Source of the DNA: Hemicentrotus pulcherrimus
Lineage: Eukaryota; Echinodermata; Echinoidea; Camarodonta; Strongylocentrotidae
Assembly: GCA_003118195.1 (NCBI GenBank)
Contig: BEXV01000324.1
Coordinates: 55,450-119,449 of the forward strand
DNA length: 64,000 bases
Direction: 5' to 3'
A model generated the notes under the pieces. It worked only from the letters and a program-made list of their open reading frames with translations, ran no database searches and was not told the DNA's origin. Shown here piece by piece: positions 35,099-47,714 of the stretch. Positions within the stretch are counted from its first letter, which is position 1; each line of letters begins with the position of its first letter. A program made the translations under genes and the position numbers.

Positions 35099-37796
35099 TT
35101 TTGTCCGTCTCTCCCGTCTACCCTCTCACTTCACCCTTTTTTCTCCACTTCACCCCGTTTCTTACTTCACACACGCACTCACTCACACAATCCCTGATAT
35201 CGCGCGCACATTACGATAATCATTGTTTCGAAAGATATGCATATTTCCAATAGAAATTAACACGGTGTATTACATTGCATGCAATTTTTGACAACTCAGA
35301 TTGGTTATGGTGACTTTTCTTCTCGTCTTTCTTCTCTTTCCCATGCCCTTGTCCATTCCTCCGTATTTACCTCTATCTCATTCCATTCTTAGTAGAGGAA
35401 TTACATGTGAAACCATCCATTATTTGGAAACAGAGTTTGGGGTACCGAGCTTGCTGATGCCATTTGGGAAGCCATGCTGAAATGATTGGGACAGAGTGCA
35501 AAACGATTTAATCCAGAATCCCGCTTGGCCAACTTTCTTGGGACAAGAAGAAATGGAAAAAGATATCCGATCTCAACAAGCAATCATTTGGGGAGGTTAA
35601 GCGCAAGAAGTTAACATTCCAGGGGACTCGTCATCATAACTTTCCGACGACGATACATTGCTTATTCCCGATCTCATCAAGTCCACTTGCTTGGCACGAG
35701 AAGGCGTGAGATCATGAGAAGCTAGAGAGGATCCTTCTTTTATTTTACTACATATTTACGAGTCAAAGAAGTCGCACTGACGGCTTCTAGGATCTAATCA
35801 TTTCGTCTAAATGAAGAACAAAAATGCTGACATCAGACGTGACAAAATAGAAAATCCGATATGTTGTAATTTTGTTTCTTGTCACGAGAAAGTGATTAAG
35901 TGGAGAACCTCGTGCTTCTCCTTTCGCCATATGGGAGTTGACGTGACGAGAATACTATGTTACCTGCAATATCCCAAAGTATTACATACAAAAATCATGC
36001 TGCCAAAAATGATTTCAGTATCTCTCGGCAACAATGAATTCGTGTTTGACTTGTGATTTTCAAGTCTACTAACCAACAAAAGGTTGCCACACGAATTTGG
36101 AGACAAAAAAATCCCGAATCTGTAAAGGTTCAGCGATTAAAGGCCGATTTACAATAGAAACGAAAATAGTATACCGGTTTCGAATACAATCACATTAATA
36201 TGCCATCTGATATCTTACAAAACAAGACAATGCCTCAGTTGGCTTTGAATGGCGCTATAACTACAAACCCAAGGCCCGTGGCACATCTTTACTTTTCCGA
36301 TCGTTTTGTATTGTGCCTGCTTGATCATGGTGAATAATACAACACCGAATGAATAATAAAATTCTTTCTTTGTAATTTTGTTTGTTCAGTTTCATGCGAA
36401 TTTTTACGAGGATGAAAAACATCATACACAAATATAATTCATGAGACAGCCGAAGCTGTCATGGCACTCGTAGAACACACACTTGTCGTATGCCGTGTGA
36501 TTTGGAATTTATGTCGGTAATTAGTTTTTAGAACCTCACAAGAGGTAAACTATGGTTTATAAGAATCTGCGAGCTAGGCTGAGAATGAGAGGTACCTAAC
36601 TATGCAATAAATAAGATTGAGGATTAAACACAGAATGCACAGGAAGAGTGACCAGGAATCAAATTGTCGAAGATAGTTCTGTAATGTCAAACGTTAAATC
36701 AATATAATTTCCACAATCATACAAATAGCACAGGGGAGAAAATATCAAGCAAGAGAGGGAAAGAGAGATATAGAAAGAAAGAGAAAAAAAGTGGGGTTGT
36801 ACATACACTATAAAATGGTGGAAAGCTGAGACGGAGGTGTAAAAGTACGCTTCTCAAAAGTGATAATGTTTACAGTTTAAGCGCAAGATTTCAGTTCGCA
36901 AGGGATTTCAATATAAGCTGATACAGGTTAAGTACTATTATGTGCAATCGAACGACACGTCCTTATAATGCAAGACATTCTCATCATATATCTTCTAGTC
37001 ATTTCCGTGATGCGTTGTTGTTGAGAGAAAGTGAGGTATGCTCGTCTCAAAGGTCCTCCGAGACCTTAAATAATTTGGTTGTTTCATGATGAAGGCTCAC
37101 TCAAGTAGTTCGCCTGCTACGCATTTTTATTTCAAATCAGCGCACCACCATGTTATCATACTCGTATATATGCGTTTTTTTTATGAAATCGCCTATGTAT
37201 ATATTGCTTTTATAACAGCGGCATTACATAGCTCCGATGTTCCAATGCCAAAACGAGGTTGAAATCCTTCCATGTCGTTAGAATATATACCCCAGTTAAA
37301 GAGAACAAAGTCGATGGTTTTGAAAAGAGGAAACCCATGGGTTTTCCTCTCGGCTGAACCACAATAACAAAAATGATCTGCGGTAAGCATGGTATGAAGA
37401 GGCTGAGAAAGGAAATCTCTTCTACACCAATGGATGATTACTTTTCTCTCTTGGCATTTTGTTGAAATCCTGCCAATGAGACCAATGTAGCATGTTCCCA
37501 TGTGTTTCGTGTCCTTGCGAAGAGCTTGTTCTGTTGTGTGTTTTTTTTTCCCCTCTTTCTTTTTCTTTAGAAAAAACATAACGACGATAAGTACAAAATC
37601 CTTTCCTTCGAAGTCATATAAAACCATGTCCTCATTCGAAACAACATGCTACATCATTAGGGATTGATAATCCTATTGTGTTAAGTTTACGTATGGTGCG
37701 CTTTTATAGAATTGGCAGTCGCCAATTTCTAGCTCTTTTCAGTTCTGTATATATTTGGCAATTTATATACTAGCAGTTTGTGGTCAGGAATGTCTT

Positions 37797-38345
37797 TTAA
37801 TCAGCTATCTAATATGTCCCTTTTGCAGCCAACCTCAAATTATGTAGAACTTTGCAGGAATTATGAATATGTCATGTATGTCCTATCTGTGAAATTTAAA
37901 CGTTAACAGTGTCCTCATATTCAAATTATGCAAGGAAACCTGTTTACTTGCTATAGAATTCACTGCCAGACACTATTGAGTGACTGACTTGCTTTTTTCT
38001 TCTTCTTTGGTAATAACATACATGAAAAGAGTTGTAAAGGGTACATGAGCCTTTGTCTACATCAATAACCCACTTCTTGTGATGGCCAAGATTAAACTGA
38101 ATGAATCTTTGTGCAGCATAAAAGGTATGACCATTCAGTACAATTGTCTGAAAATCAAGACTATTACTTTTGGGCTCTATAGCCCTAAAGTCGATTTGAC
38201 AACTAATAGTTGTTTTTTCCCACTTGAAGACATTTTCAAGCCCCACCTTTTTTCAGGGAAGTTCTAAATTAGTATTATCTTTCAAATGGATTGGAATTTA
38301 ACTTTTTAATTTTCTTGGCCTGCAAATGGGACATAGTACCTTTAA
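37797..38345 (-). mobile_element. TTAA-flanked non-autonomous DNA transposon, copy A
   Basis: This copy is inverted relative to copy B at 43.8-44.3 kb and of nearly the same length (about 549 against 539 bp). The right edge reads, on the minus strand, TTAAAGGTACTATGTCCCAT. The left edge is more diverged but keeps TTAA and the inner TTTTGCAGCC. A 100-codon open frame on the minus strand (37944-38246) lies within it. Part of that frame, near KKWVIDVDK, is shared with copy B, which shows that it is element sequence rather than a host gene. Confidence 0.72.
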
Positions 38346-39810
38346 AGCAAAGCTGAAGACGAAAAGTTTATGTCTCAATATACATCACATTGTAACCCAA
38401 GGGTAAGGACATCCGATATATATATATAGCCATTCCGTCACTTGATACAACACTATTTATCATACCATTTATTTCAAAGAAGCCTCTTACCTTATGCCAA
38501 TCGAACATTAAAGACAAAAAAATATGCCTAACTGAGTATGAAATATACTTTTACTACCAGAGATCACCGATTCAAAACGTGCACAGCCTTCGATTTCAAT
38601 TTTATTACAATTAACATTCAGTCAACTGGGGAGAATAGATTTTTGAAAAAAAATCACCACAGTTTCATGGTTCTATAAAATCATTCTCCATATTCATCTA
38701 ACGAAGAAATATCAGACAGGCTGCCGACATTTAAATCGCCGCAGCCTTCGATAATACTTTGTTCGCGATCGAGGTCGACAATAATGTACGACAATCGAGT
38801 GGGAGAAATCTTCACTTTTGGATCGTAAATTCCACACCCATGACGCGAATCGAAAAGGTCACGGGGTGAATCACTGAATTTGTTTTGTCATCTTTAAAAA
38901 GCCCAGGAATAATACTTGCATGTCCTGACCGTGTCATATCACAGCAATGAAGACATCCAACAAAGCCACCGACGACAAGAGCAATCAACCAGGTGGTACA
39001 ATAAGAGCGAAGTTTAATAGCATAGACATGTCTGGCAGCGACTAGATTGTATAATATTCATTGTTTAGATTACTCTTGAAGTGAAATGAATATTGCCCTT
39101 TTTTGTGTATCCGTTAAAATATGAATTATATGCCCAATTTGCCTAAATCAATGGCCATCCCGTTCCAAATATAATATATAGATAATCAGGGTAGATCGTT
39201 CAAAGCACGTTAACTGTCACGTTACGTTGACCTAAATGTGATTTCTTTTAGGGATAATAACATCTATTTTAATGTTAGGTATAGTATTGTTAGGAGGCTG
39301 TTGATGTCGTGTGTTTTGGGGTCTTTTTTTAAAAACAAAACTGCCTTTACTGCATGGGGAAAAGTATCAAAAACCTTACATCCAATGCACCAATGAATCT
39401 CTATAAAGAATTACGAAAGTATTTACAAATACGTTTTGATCCATTGAAAGGAGTTAAAGATCATTCAAAAACTCGTCCAAATATGGGAGCTGGATTTTAA
39501 CATGCACTACCACGAAGATTATAGGTGTAAGAACCATCTTCTAGAAAGCAGGGTCGTGCTCCGAGCGACAATGTTCTTTATGGATGATGTGTAAGGCGTA
39601 CGACGAGAAGAAGAAAAAAAAACCCCGATAGAGGATACCCGAGTCTATTACCATGAACGCTTTACGTTATGAAAATAATGAATTGTAGTTTGGCAGCAAA
39701 TTGGAGATAATTCTCAGCCAACGTGACTATCTGCTCTCCTATGTTCGCTCATGGTTCGCTCGTACATGTATTTTTTTTTATACATGTTTTCGTTTGCTTT
39801 TATCTATAAT

Positions 39811-39891
39811 GTGAGAGAGTGTGTGTGCGGGTGTGTTTGTGTGTAAGCGTGAGTGCGTGTGTGTGTGCGTGCGTGTGTGTGTGTGTGTGTC
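39811..39891. repeat. GT microsatellite
   Basis: Interrupted (GT)n with GA and GC variants. Confidence 0.9.
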
Positions 39892-41450
39892 GAGTACAAG
39901 CTGTGCACAAATCGTGCTTAACCACATTTGAGGGGTTGCATGGGCTATAATAAGGGGTCTCGTTACGGTTTGAGGGAGAGAGCAGCCAAAATGATTATTC
40001 AAAGGCGGCTAAACCACTTTCCGCTTGTGGAAGCTATTGTCAATTATTCAGTAAGATTAATTAGATCAATTAATCGACAACTCTCTCCGTCTTTCGCCGT
40101 CTCTCCGAAGACGGTATTGCACCACGTTATGCATACAAGGAAACATTATGGATGCAAACATTTGAAATATATTCCAGCTGCTGTTGAGTGCATACCACGG
40201 CCAAACATGCACAAATCAGCCGAACCACCAAGCACGGAGCCGACATGAAATTTCATATTTCACGTAAAATTGACATGGACATTTTATTGTCTCCTACTCT
40301 CCCCTAGTTTATTCTGCATTTCTATTTGCTTCTATGAGAGATACAAAGTACACAGATGTTACATGTAGGTGGGTAAGCGTATACCTTGGTTCGTGCCTTG
40401 CGTATCAGTATTATTGACAAGAGAAATAGCGGCAAACCCACGGAAGTTGGTGTATACACCGCATCCTCTCGCCTACAGATTGCCCCACATGGAAAATTGA
40501 ATCCCTGCGTGCTACTTTGAAGGAGACACACAAAAAAGCGACGGGTCCCACTGGCGATTTTTCGCTGAAAAAGTAGATTTTAAAGAAGACCTCATAAGAA
40601 ATCATATGCTACCTTGACTACCGACACATATGAATTATAACGCACACGGATATAAGATGTCCCGTATTTTGTCCTGTTTTGTTTTGTTTTGCTATCTCAT
40701 TCTAGTATTCCATTTCAATAAGGCTCGCAATGTGCCATCTGTGATATTGTAAATCCTTGGCATAATTTGGAAGTATCAATACCACAATTTACATTTAAAT
40801 TAAAGTGATGAATTATTTCGATATTCGCCACGACAGCCATTATCTTTTCCCTATCCGATTCAGCTTTTTGTCAAGATTTCAGGTACGTGTTCCGCCTTTA
40901 ATGTGTATTTCATTTCTTCGAATTTATTCCAAGTTTCTTTATTGTTCCTTTACTTTTATCGCCGTATGGGCTTGTCATTTTAAGTCCGTCTCTTGTCCGA
41001 TTCTGAGAGTCAACGAGCTAAACATAAGCCGAAGATGGACCGGAAAGTTCAAGGATACGACAGACAAACTGGCGCCAAAATTAGATTATCCCATTAATTG
41101 AATCAATGTGTACGCCATGAATCTAGCTGCAACATGCGCTTGATTTTGTTTTTAAGCAAAGGTCTAACCAGAAAATCGATCGTGATTGAGAAATCAAGGC
41201 GGGGAAACAAGTTGCAAATTTGTCAGCAGCATGAAGAAGCGATCGGTATAAATATGAATAATATAATGTGTCCCAAGTTATTATGTGAGCACGTGGGAGG
41301 AAGGGAAGATAAAAAGCAATGTAAAAGTGATGACGATGAAATAATGAAAAGGGGTGAGCTGGGAGGTGGAGAAGGGCACACAGAGAGATAGGCTACTTGC
41401 ATTGCTGTGGGTAGCAAAAGGCGTTTTAAAACGTCTAGACAGGTGAAATG

Positions 41451-41473
41451 ATATCATCACGTTGTGATGATAT
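41451..41473. repeat. 10-bp perfect palindrome
   Basis: ATATCATCAC and GTGATGATAT are separated by 3 bp (GTT). This could be a small hairpin or a binding site. Confidence 0.5.
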
Positions 41474-41922
41474 AAATTTGCAGGTTGATATAAAAATTTA
41501 GTTATTCGTCGTTACCAGAACTCAAGGCTACTTTTAAACCTTCAAACAAGTGGCAATCGGAGCCTACATGCCTGGTATAACTTTCGCTCGTTTCTAATCG
41601 AAAGATCACATTACTTCTGTTGGCTGACTTTCCAAAGTACAGCGCATGTTTAAACGCCATTATATCACCTGCTCAAGGTAGGTGCGTGATCAGTACTTGA
41701 ACCAGATACTGGCCTGGTAGGTGCGGTAATGCCAGACGTTCAGCATTGAGGTGTAAACAAATTCTCACAAGTGTATCCTAAAGTTGGTGCTCTTTTGAAC
41801 CCCAAGACGCTATTGTTTTAGAGCAACGAACCACAGCATAACCATCATTCAAGTCGACTATTAAAGTCCATTATAATTAATCTGTATTATGGCATGCACA
41901 ACAAACATGACTGTGCACTCTT

Positions 41923-42003
41923 CATTCTTCAAAGGACAAGGATGTGACAGACTTTCATCGGCCGTATAGTCTTACGGTATCGACTGCTCGCATTCTTCAA
42001 AGG
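41923..42003. repeat. Repeat fragment with two CATTCTTCAAAGG boxes
   Basis: CATTCTTCAAAGG occurs at 41923-41935 and 41991-42003, with a small hairpin (CCGTA/TACGG, 41962-41977) between them. The arrangement suggests part of a dispersed element, but no second copy exists in the window. Confidence 0.3.
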
Positions 42004-43285
42004 CTATATGCCTCATCAACAACAGACAATACCGATGATCTTTAATTAGAAAGGGCTAGCGTTTCCATTAAATATATTGTCTGCCTGGGTCCCTCAAAAG
42101 TGTCTGGACAAAAGGGCTTGTTGAATGGTATCTATATTTAAAATTGTTTCCGGCTGCCTGCAGATCTATCGTGATCACACTACGTGTCAAGCTTAACATA
42201 CCTGCAAACAATAATTTGTATTTAGAAAATTCCACAGAGACATATTGGTAACACCGAGAAACAATTGTGCGGTCATTTAATTTGGTCAAAACACCATCAA
42301 TTGAAAGTGCCTCTTGAAAGTTGAACGGAAAATTATTCATTCGATATGGGGTTGTCCCACTTTGTGGAGGATGTGAAGTCACTATCATTCATAACTTTGG
42401 GTCAAGTGCCAATACGTGCTTGCGCAAGAAGTGTTCAAGTTATCTCATATATCGGCCTGCTACCGACTCAACGAAGACTTATTTTCCATTTCCAACTCCG
42501 TGGCCCCGTGCCCCCATTTACAGGCTACAAATCATAGATAACTGTGATGTATGTTATTTGAAACAAAGCAGTCATCTATCCTTGTTACACTTGAACTACG
42601 TGACTTGCGTATGTGATGGTGGTTATGAAAAACACTATTTTTGGAAAAACATCATTCCGCATATTCAGACACATAGATGAATAACAGGATATATGTTACA
42701 ACGAAAAGTCGATATCATATAAATGTATCGACAACTTCATTTGAGATTCTCAGTAACGTAGTTTTTAACATTTTCCGTTTAAAAATTGGGTTGGACATTA
42801 CAGATAGGTATTGAATGCAACTTTCGTAAATGAGATTGGAAATTTGAATTCTTCCAAGAGTGTTCCTTAAGAAAAAATGTCAATTTGTCACAATATCTAT
42901 CTCAGATTTGTTGATTTTTTTCTTTTCTTTTAGAGAGATGACGATGCAAGATGTTTGAGCGAAGAAAACCACCGTGTTGTGTTCTCTATCAAGCTTCGGA
43001 GCCCGGTTTTAAATTTAGAAGATATCCAATATACACAGATGTGACAGTACGATAACAACAATTTATCATGATTTTCACACACGGATTCCAATTACTTTTA
43101 TCCGCCCCTCACCTTGCTCACATGCTTACCAATATAAACTACTCATCTAAATTGCTTCTCAATATTGTTCTTTCGAGCATCAATATTTCCAATGTGAGTG
43201 ATCTTAAGTATTCACATCAAGCTTGACGGAAAAACAAGCGATCGTGTTTCGAAATCAAGTTTATCCTCTACATAACGCAGTGTAG

Positions 43286-43468
43286 ATGGCTCCGACCTTG
43301 TTGGTTCCGAGTCGATTCTATATGGGACGGCAATCCTCCCGGCGAAACCTCGATACGAATGAAACGGCAGTATCTGGTACTGTCAGCGTCTCGCTTGAGA
43401 AAGGGAACCCGAGTACGAGTGTCGAGGAGAACGTGGCATGTTTTGCTTCAAAGTGGTTGAGCAGGTGA
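43286..43468 (+). CDS. GC-richer 60-codon ORF, unrecognised
   Basis: ATG in a fair context (GTAGATGGC) opens a serine/threonine-rich frame beginning MAPTLLVPSRFYMGRQ, in a patch clearly more GC-rich than its flanks. There is no signal peptide, membrane segment or known motif. Base composition is the only support. Confidence 0.15.
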   Translation: MAPTLLVPSRFYMGRQSSRRNLDTNETAVSGTVSVSLEKGNPSTSVEENVACFASKWLSR

Positions 43469-43794
43469 TTGCCTAAGTCTCCTTCCGAATCTTGACTTCA
43501 CACTGTGTGATCAATCCCTGATTTCCCGTTAGAATTGAAAGCGATAGCACGTGCTTCGCTAGGGCAGTTACTCAGGTAAATCAATACATGTATACTCCCT
43601 ACACACACACACCCACATATATCCCCCACACGCACGTTAGCGACCAACATAGCCTATGCTACATGCTACTATAATCGAAATATAGTTAGCACACGAAAAT
43701 AAAAGGAGAACGAATATCTCTTCAAAATAAAGATTTCGGTATCTGAAGACGCATGGCAACTACACACAACACGGTCCTTACGTTGCATTGCACC

Positions 43795-44333
43795 TTAAAG
43801 GTCCTATATCCCATTTGCAGCCCCCCCCCCCCCAAAAAAAAAGTTAACTTCCAACGGCATAAGAAAGATAAAACTAATTTAGATCTTCCCTCAAAATGAA
43901 AGGGCTTGATAACGTCTCTTTGTGTGAAAATAACGACCATTAGTTGTCAAATCGAAATGAGGGATCGCAGTCCTTTTATTAAATAGTCCGATTTTCAGAC
44001 CTTTGTACCGAATGGTCATTCGTCTTGTGCTACGCAGAAATTAATTTTGGTCATTTCAAAAAGTGGGTTATTGATGTAGACAAATGCTCAAGGAACCATT
44101 TTCAGCTCATCTTATGTATTTAAATACCACAGAAAAAAAAAGAAGTCAGTCAGTCACTCCATAGTGTCTGGCAGTGAAGTTTAGAAAGTAGACGGGTTTT
44201 CTTGCATAGTGTGGATATTAGGAAAATGCTAATGTTCAAATTTCACAGATAGGACATACGTGACATATTCATAATTCCTGCAAAAGTTCTGCAGAATTTG
44301 ATGTTGGCTGCAAAAGTGATACACTACCTTTAA
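43795..44333 (+). mobile_element. TTAA-flanked non-autonomous DNA transposon, copy B
   Basis: Terminal inverted repeats of 28 bp (43795-43822 and 44306-44333) agree at 23 positions, both starting TTAAAGGT and ending TTTTGCAGCC or TTTGCAGCC. The inside matches copy A at 37.8-38.3 kb on the opposite strand, including AAGTGGGTTATTGATGTAGA and the segment around ACAGATAGGACATACGTGAC. TTAA target sites are used by the piggyBac and Kolobok superfamilies. The purine start after TTAA fits Kolobok better. There is no transposase. Confidence 0.75.
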
Positions 44334-44778
44334 AGTATAACCTCTTTTTTAGCCCAGATATCGACCACGAATACCCACAATCCTGTCAACGTCAATTCTG
44401 CATTACCCCTCGCTTGGAAGAACAGTTCTAGGATAACGATATCAAGTTGCGGGGAACATGGTCATGGAAGTAGTGACCAACTGTTGCCTGTCAAAACGAA
44501 AAGTCCACGAATTCATAGTATTCATGGAAACATAAAGTGGGATATATTCCTTTAAGATTCGGTGCACTTTCCCTACAACTGATGCGGAAATAAAATGCAA
44601 TTTCAGGTTTGTGCCACACAAAGCAGACTCCAGGATGTGCACGTTGCCTACATGTATTAGCAGATGAATTCCGCATCTGTAGTCAATATCATTTCAAATC
44701 TTCCAAAATATCATAGAGAACAAAAAAAATCCTTATGTGTTTTTATTTCGCCGGTTATACCTGGCAATGGTATCGTAG

Positions 44779-44839
44779 GTACCTTGCTTGATCTCTACGA
44801 TACCAGCGATTTAGATAAAGACGGGATTCTTATACTCTG
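44779..44839 (+). CDS. Candidate exon with an EF-hand-like D-x-D-x-D-G motif
   Basis: The frame reads TLLDLYDTSDLDKDGILIL and then meets an excellent donor, CTCTG/GTAAGTATT. D-L-D-K-D-G fits the first six positions of a calcium-binding EF-hand loop and also resembles FG-GAP loops. The proposed acceptor (TATCGTAG at 44771-44778) is weak, with only a broken pyrimidine tract. No other exon of such a gene was recognised on this strand, so a pseudo-exon is quite possible. Confidence 0.25.
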
Positions 44840-46768
44840 GTAAGTATTTTCAGTCAACTTTTTTTTTATTAGTAAAATGAGTGCCATCACTTAATAGGCC
44901 TCCGTAATGTACACGTCTTTATCTCATGGACATACTCGTCATGGTCGTAGGTCCATGCTCATTATTAACCACCAAAAATCGCCTTGAAAGGAATTTCCCT
45001 GACCACAATATTTACATCGTGGCAGCATTTGGGCGGAATGTAAAAGACTAGATGAGTGATGCAAAAATAAACACAAGATGTTTTTATCATCACTATCCCA
45101 GAAACCATCAGCTACCACGCCCCTCCCCGTTTGATTGTCGTAAGGGTGAATGGTCTGAATTCAGTGAGCATTTTTAAATAACACTCTGCATGTAATAGCT
45201 TTTTGTTTCGAATGTAAATCTTAGAAAGTTTGAGAAATACGAGCAACCCACACATCAATCTATGTACATTTATTTGAATATATATTATATCAAAGATTTG
45301 ATTTCCCATTTTCGGGCTTTGCGACATACAAATAAGTTTTGAGCGTCTCTTTGTTCGACAAGATTCTATTGAAAGATTTATTTATTTATTTTCATTTTCT
45401 CTATTTCAAAAAAGATCTCAATGTTTTGGGGAGAGAGGCAATCTCTTGATTGGTGTTAATTCTATATAACATGAAGCTTGGAAATTGAATTTATTTGGGC
45501 CAGTTTAGGACAGATCTAAACCTCATTACTGAAATTGCATATATTGTTTTCTTCATTGACATTATGGGCTGAATTTTCAAATGCGAATGATCGAAGTAAG
45601 ATAGAAGAACGAAAAAGGGCTTCACATTGCCCGAAATTTGCAATATTTTGAGTATCAGATGAAGCAATATACTGAAAAAAAATGCAAATTTATCACACCT
45701 ATAATGCCCCAAGGGACTGGAGACTCTTTCATTTTCGCATCCTCTCTGATCATTTTTTTTCAATAATCAAAAAGCGTGGTCAATCTACTTATCATCATTG
45801 GTCACGTTTCCTGGTTGACAGCTATATATTTGTAAAGGTACCGTGTTGCCACTTCGCCTATGAACCTTCCATCGCAAAAAAGTGTATTCGCCCTGAGACT
45901 GACAATTCTAAGAGGAGAAGAAGAGTGTGAGATGTATTAGCGAAGAAGCGAAAAGAGGCATAAAGTGAATCCATGTGTACATTTGCCCTTAAGTCTGTAT
46001 ATGGGGGAGGGGGACAGGACCAGAAAAAGTGCGCTTGTTACTCATCTTAGTCACTCTAATCTGAAATCGAATCTTCCCTTTGGAAAGGAAAGGGTGTATA
46101 ATGAACAGTAAAAATGTGATGAAAATATGGAGTACGTTTACCAATTCATTGAGAAGATCAGTACGGGGGTAAAAGAGAATCAAGAATTGTATTACTTCTT
46201 CCAAGGATTTAAACTTCAATTCCTATGTGTATTTGTCAAAGTCCAATTATGGACGCATAATAATAACAAGAACAACCAAGGTGAAGAAAAAAAAAACCAT
46301 ATGGAATTGTTACACAGGCCCTATGTACCTGCGCCGGTTCAAATTAATTAAGATTATTAAACACGGAGATCCTTTAAAATACATAAGTCTGAAACATATA
46401 TTTTGTGCCAATGATTCCAAAGATGTATTTATTAGTATTCAGTGTCGAAGGTACACCGATAATAAATTCCCAGTGTGACAACTGGCATTCAATTTCAACC
46501 AGCAATTCTTACAAAACAAGCTATATGCAAAGCTTTACAATATGTTGTACAGGTATACAATAAATGATAGAAAAGGAGCAAAGTAAACTACACTGTACAT
46601 TAGAAAAATATCAAGGAATAGAAGAAAAGAATAGATGGTACTTGCATATAAAGTAAAAATTATAAAACACGAGTAGTTCGTCAATAAGCACTAATTAAAT
46701 ACATCGACCAGGCGGAGAGCGTTGCCTGAACAACGACAGCAGTCCCAAGTCTAGTCCCAAGGGATATG

Positions 46769-46801
46769 GAAGTGGAACCATGGTGGAACCATGGTGGAAC
46801 T
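46769..46801. repeat. Short tandem repeat of GTGGAACCATG
   Basis: Three 11-bp units (the third is GTGGAACTCTG) run directly into the left copy of the 46-bp direct repeat. Confidence 0.75.
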
Positions 46802-46847
46802 CTGTTAAGAAACAAAATCAAGGCAGGTCTTAAAAAGCTGCGACATA
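46802..46847. repeat. 46-bp direct repeat, left copy
   Basis: This copy is identical over 46 bases (CTGTTAAGAAACAAAATCAA onward to GCGACATA) to 47243-47288, 441 bp away. Read on the minus strand it ends CTTGATTTTGTTTCTTAACAG, a good splice-acceptor shape, followed by AGTTCCACCATGG. Confidence 0.85.
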
Positions 46848-47242
46848 GTAACTTCTGGGGGAAGTTACATTACACGTCTATCTGCCTTGAAGTCTAAACT
46901 TGCTCTCCTACTTAATCAATAATAAATCTCTTTTATATGTAACACATCAATTAAACAAGGGTATTTATTGTCTCACAAGTAGTAATTGGCTATTACTAAA
47001 CTATCTAATCACAATTATTTTACAATGACTGAATATGTCTGGCTTGTGGAAAGTAGTACACAGTCACAACCATCTTGTATCAAAAGTTAAAGGACAACCA
47101 CATGAAAATATAATACAATGGGTTTTCCAACGAGAATAGAATCACACTAAACAATATCATACAATTCATTCAAATTGCATGAAGATCTTGTGATATCTCT
47201 ATAAGCATGAATATACTTATAGAAAGGTGAGTGTTCGCTTAC

Positions 47243-47288
47243 CTGTTAAGAAACAAAATCAAGGCAGGTCTTAAAAAGCTGCGACATA
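47243..47288. repeat. 46-bp direct repeat, right copy
   Basis: This copy is exactly identical to 46802-46847. On the minus strand it ends in TTAACAG followed directly by GTAAGCG, a donor-like sequence, so the DNA between the copies has intron-like ends on that strand. Confidence 0.85.
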
Positions 47289-47558
47289 TTTCACCAGTGG
47301 AACAAACCAGCTAGGTGGTCTTAACACAAGTATGGTTTAAAGGGACAAATCAAAGAGGGATTCAACAGTTTAAAGCTATATAGATTTACTAAAAATAGAA
47401 TATGTTTACTCAAAAAAATAGAATACACCTGGTTAACAAACAGGGTCTGACAGAATCTTAGGAAGTCATGTTCAAACCAGGAATTAAAACAGGGAAACTA
47501 GGATACAGTTGGGCAGATTTCCTTTTAAAGATGAAGTTGGGTTCTGGTCATGCGATTG

Positions 47559-47714
47559 CATTGTGAAAGAAACGGTGTGGAATCGACCAGAATAGGTTGA
47601 TCACCTAGCATATAAGAATTTGTGTGTATTGCAAGGTTCTGGAATCATCAAAATGATAAGAAATTTGGTAAAGTTACAAACACTGTACACAGAAAGATGT
47701 ATATGGGACTACAC
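47559..47714 (+). repeat. Dispersed repeat, copy 2 (matches 30757-30924)
   Basis: Same ordered motifs as the copy at 30.8 kb, ending CACTGTACACAGAAAG and TATATGGGAC. It closes a cluster of repeats that begins near 46.77 kb. Confidence 0.7.

Larger units (their letters stand above)
30950..37790. other. No gene recognised
   Basis: Apart from the repeat at 33.8 kb and the CT tract at 35.1 kb, nothing is identified. The 144-codon minus-strand frame at 37193-37627 matches no known family and is near the chance expectation. Confidence 0.55.
38350..43280. other. No gene recognised
   Basis: Microsatellite, one palindrome and one repeat fragment. Frames of 97-119 codons at 39.9, 40.8, 41.1 and 42.3 kb lack motifs and splice context. 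Confidence 0.5.

Noticed and set aside
37193..37627. 144-codon open frame on the minus strand
   Set aside because: No recognised domain, low-complexity lysine run near the start, and about this length is expected once by chance in 64 kb of this composition.
37944..38246. 100-codon minus-strand frame with KKWVIDVDK
   Set aside because: Part of it is shared with the second copy of the TTAA transposon, so it is element sequence without evidence of function.
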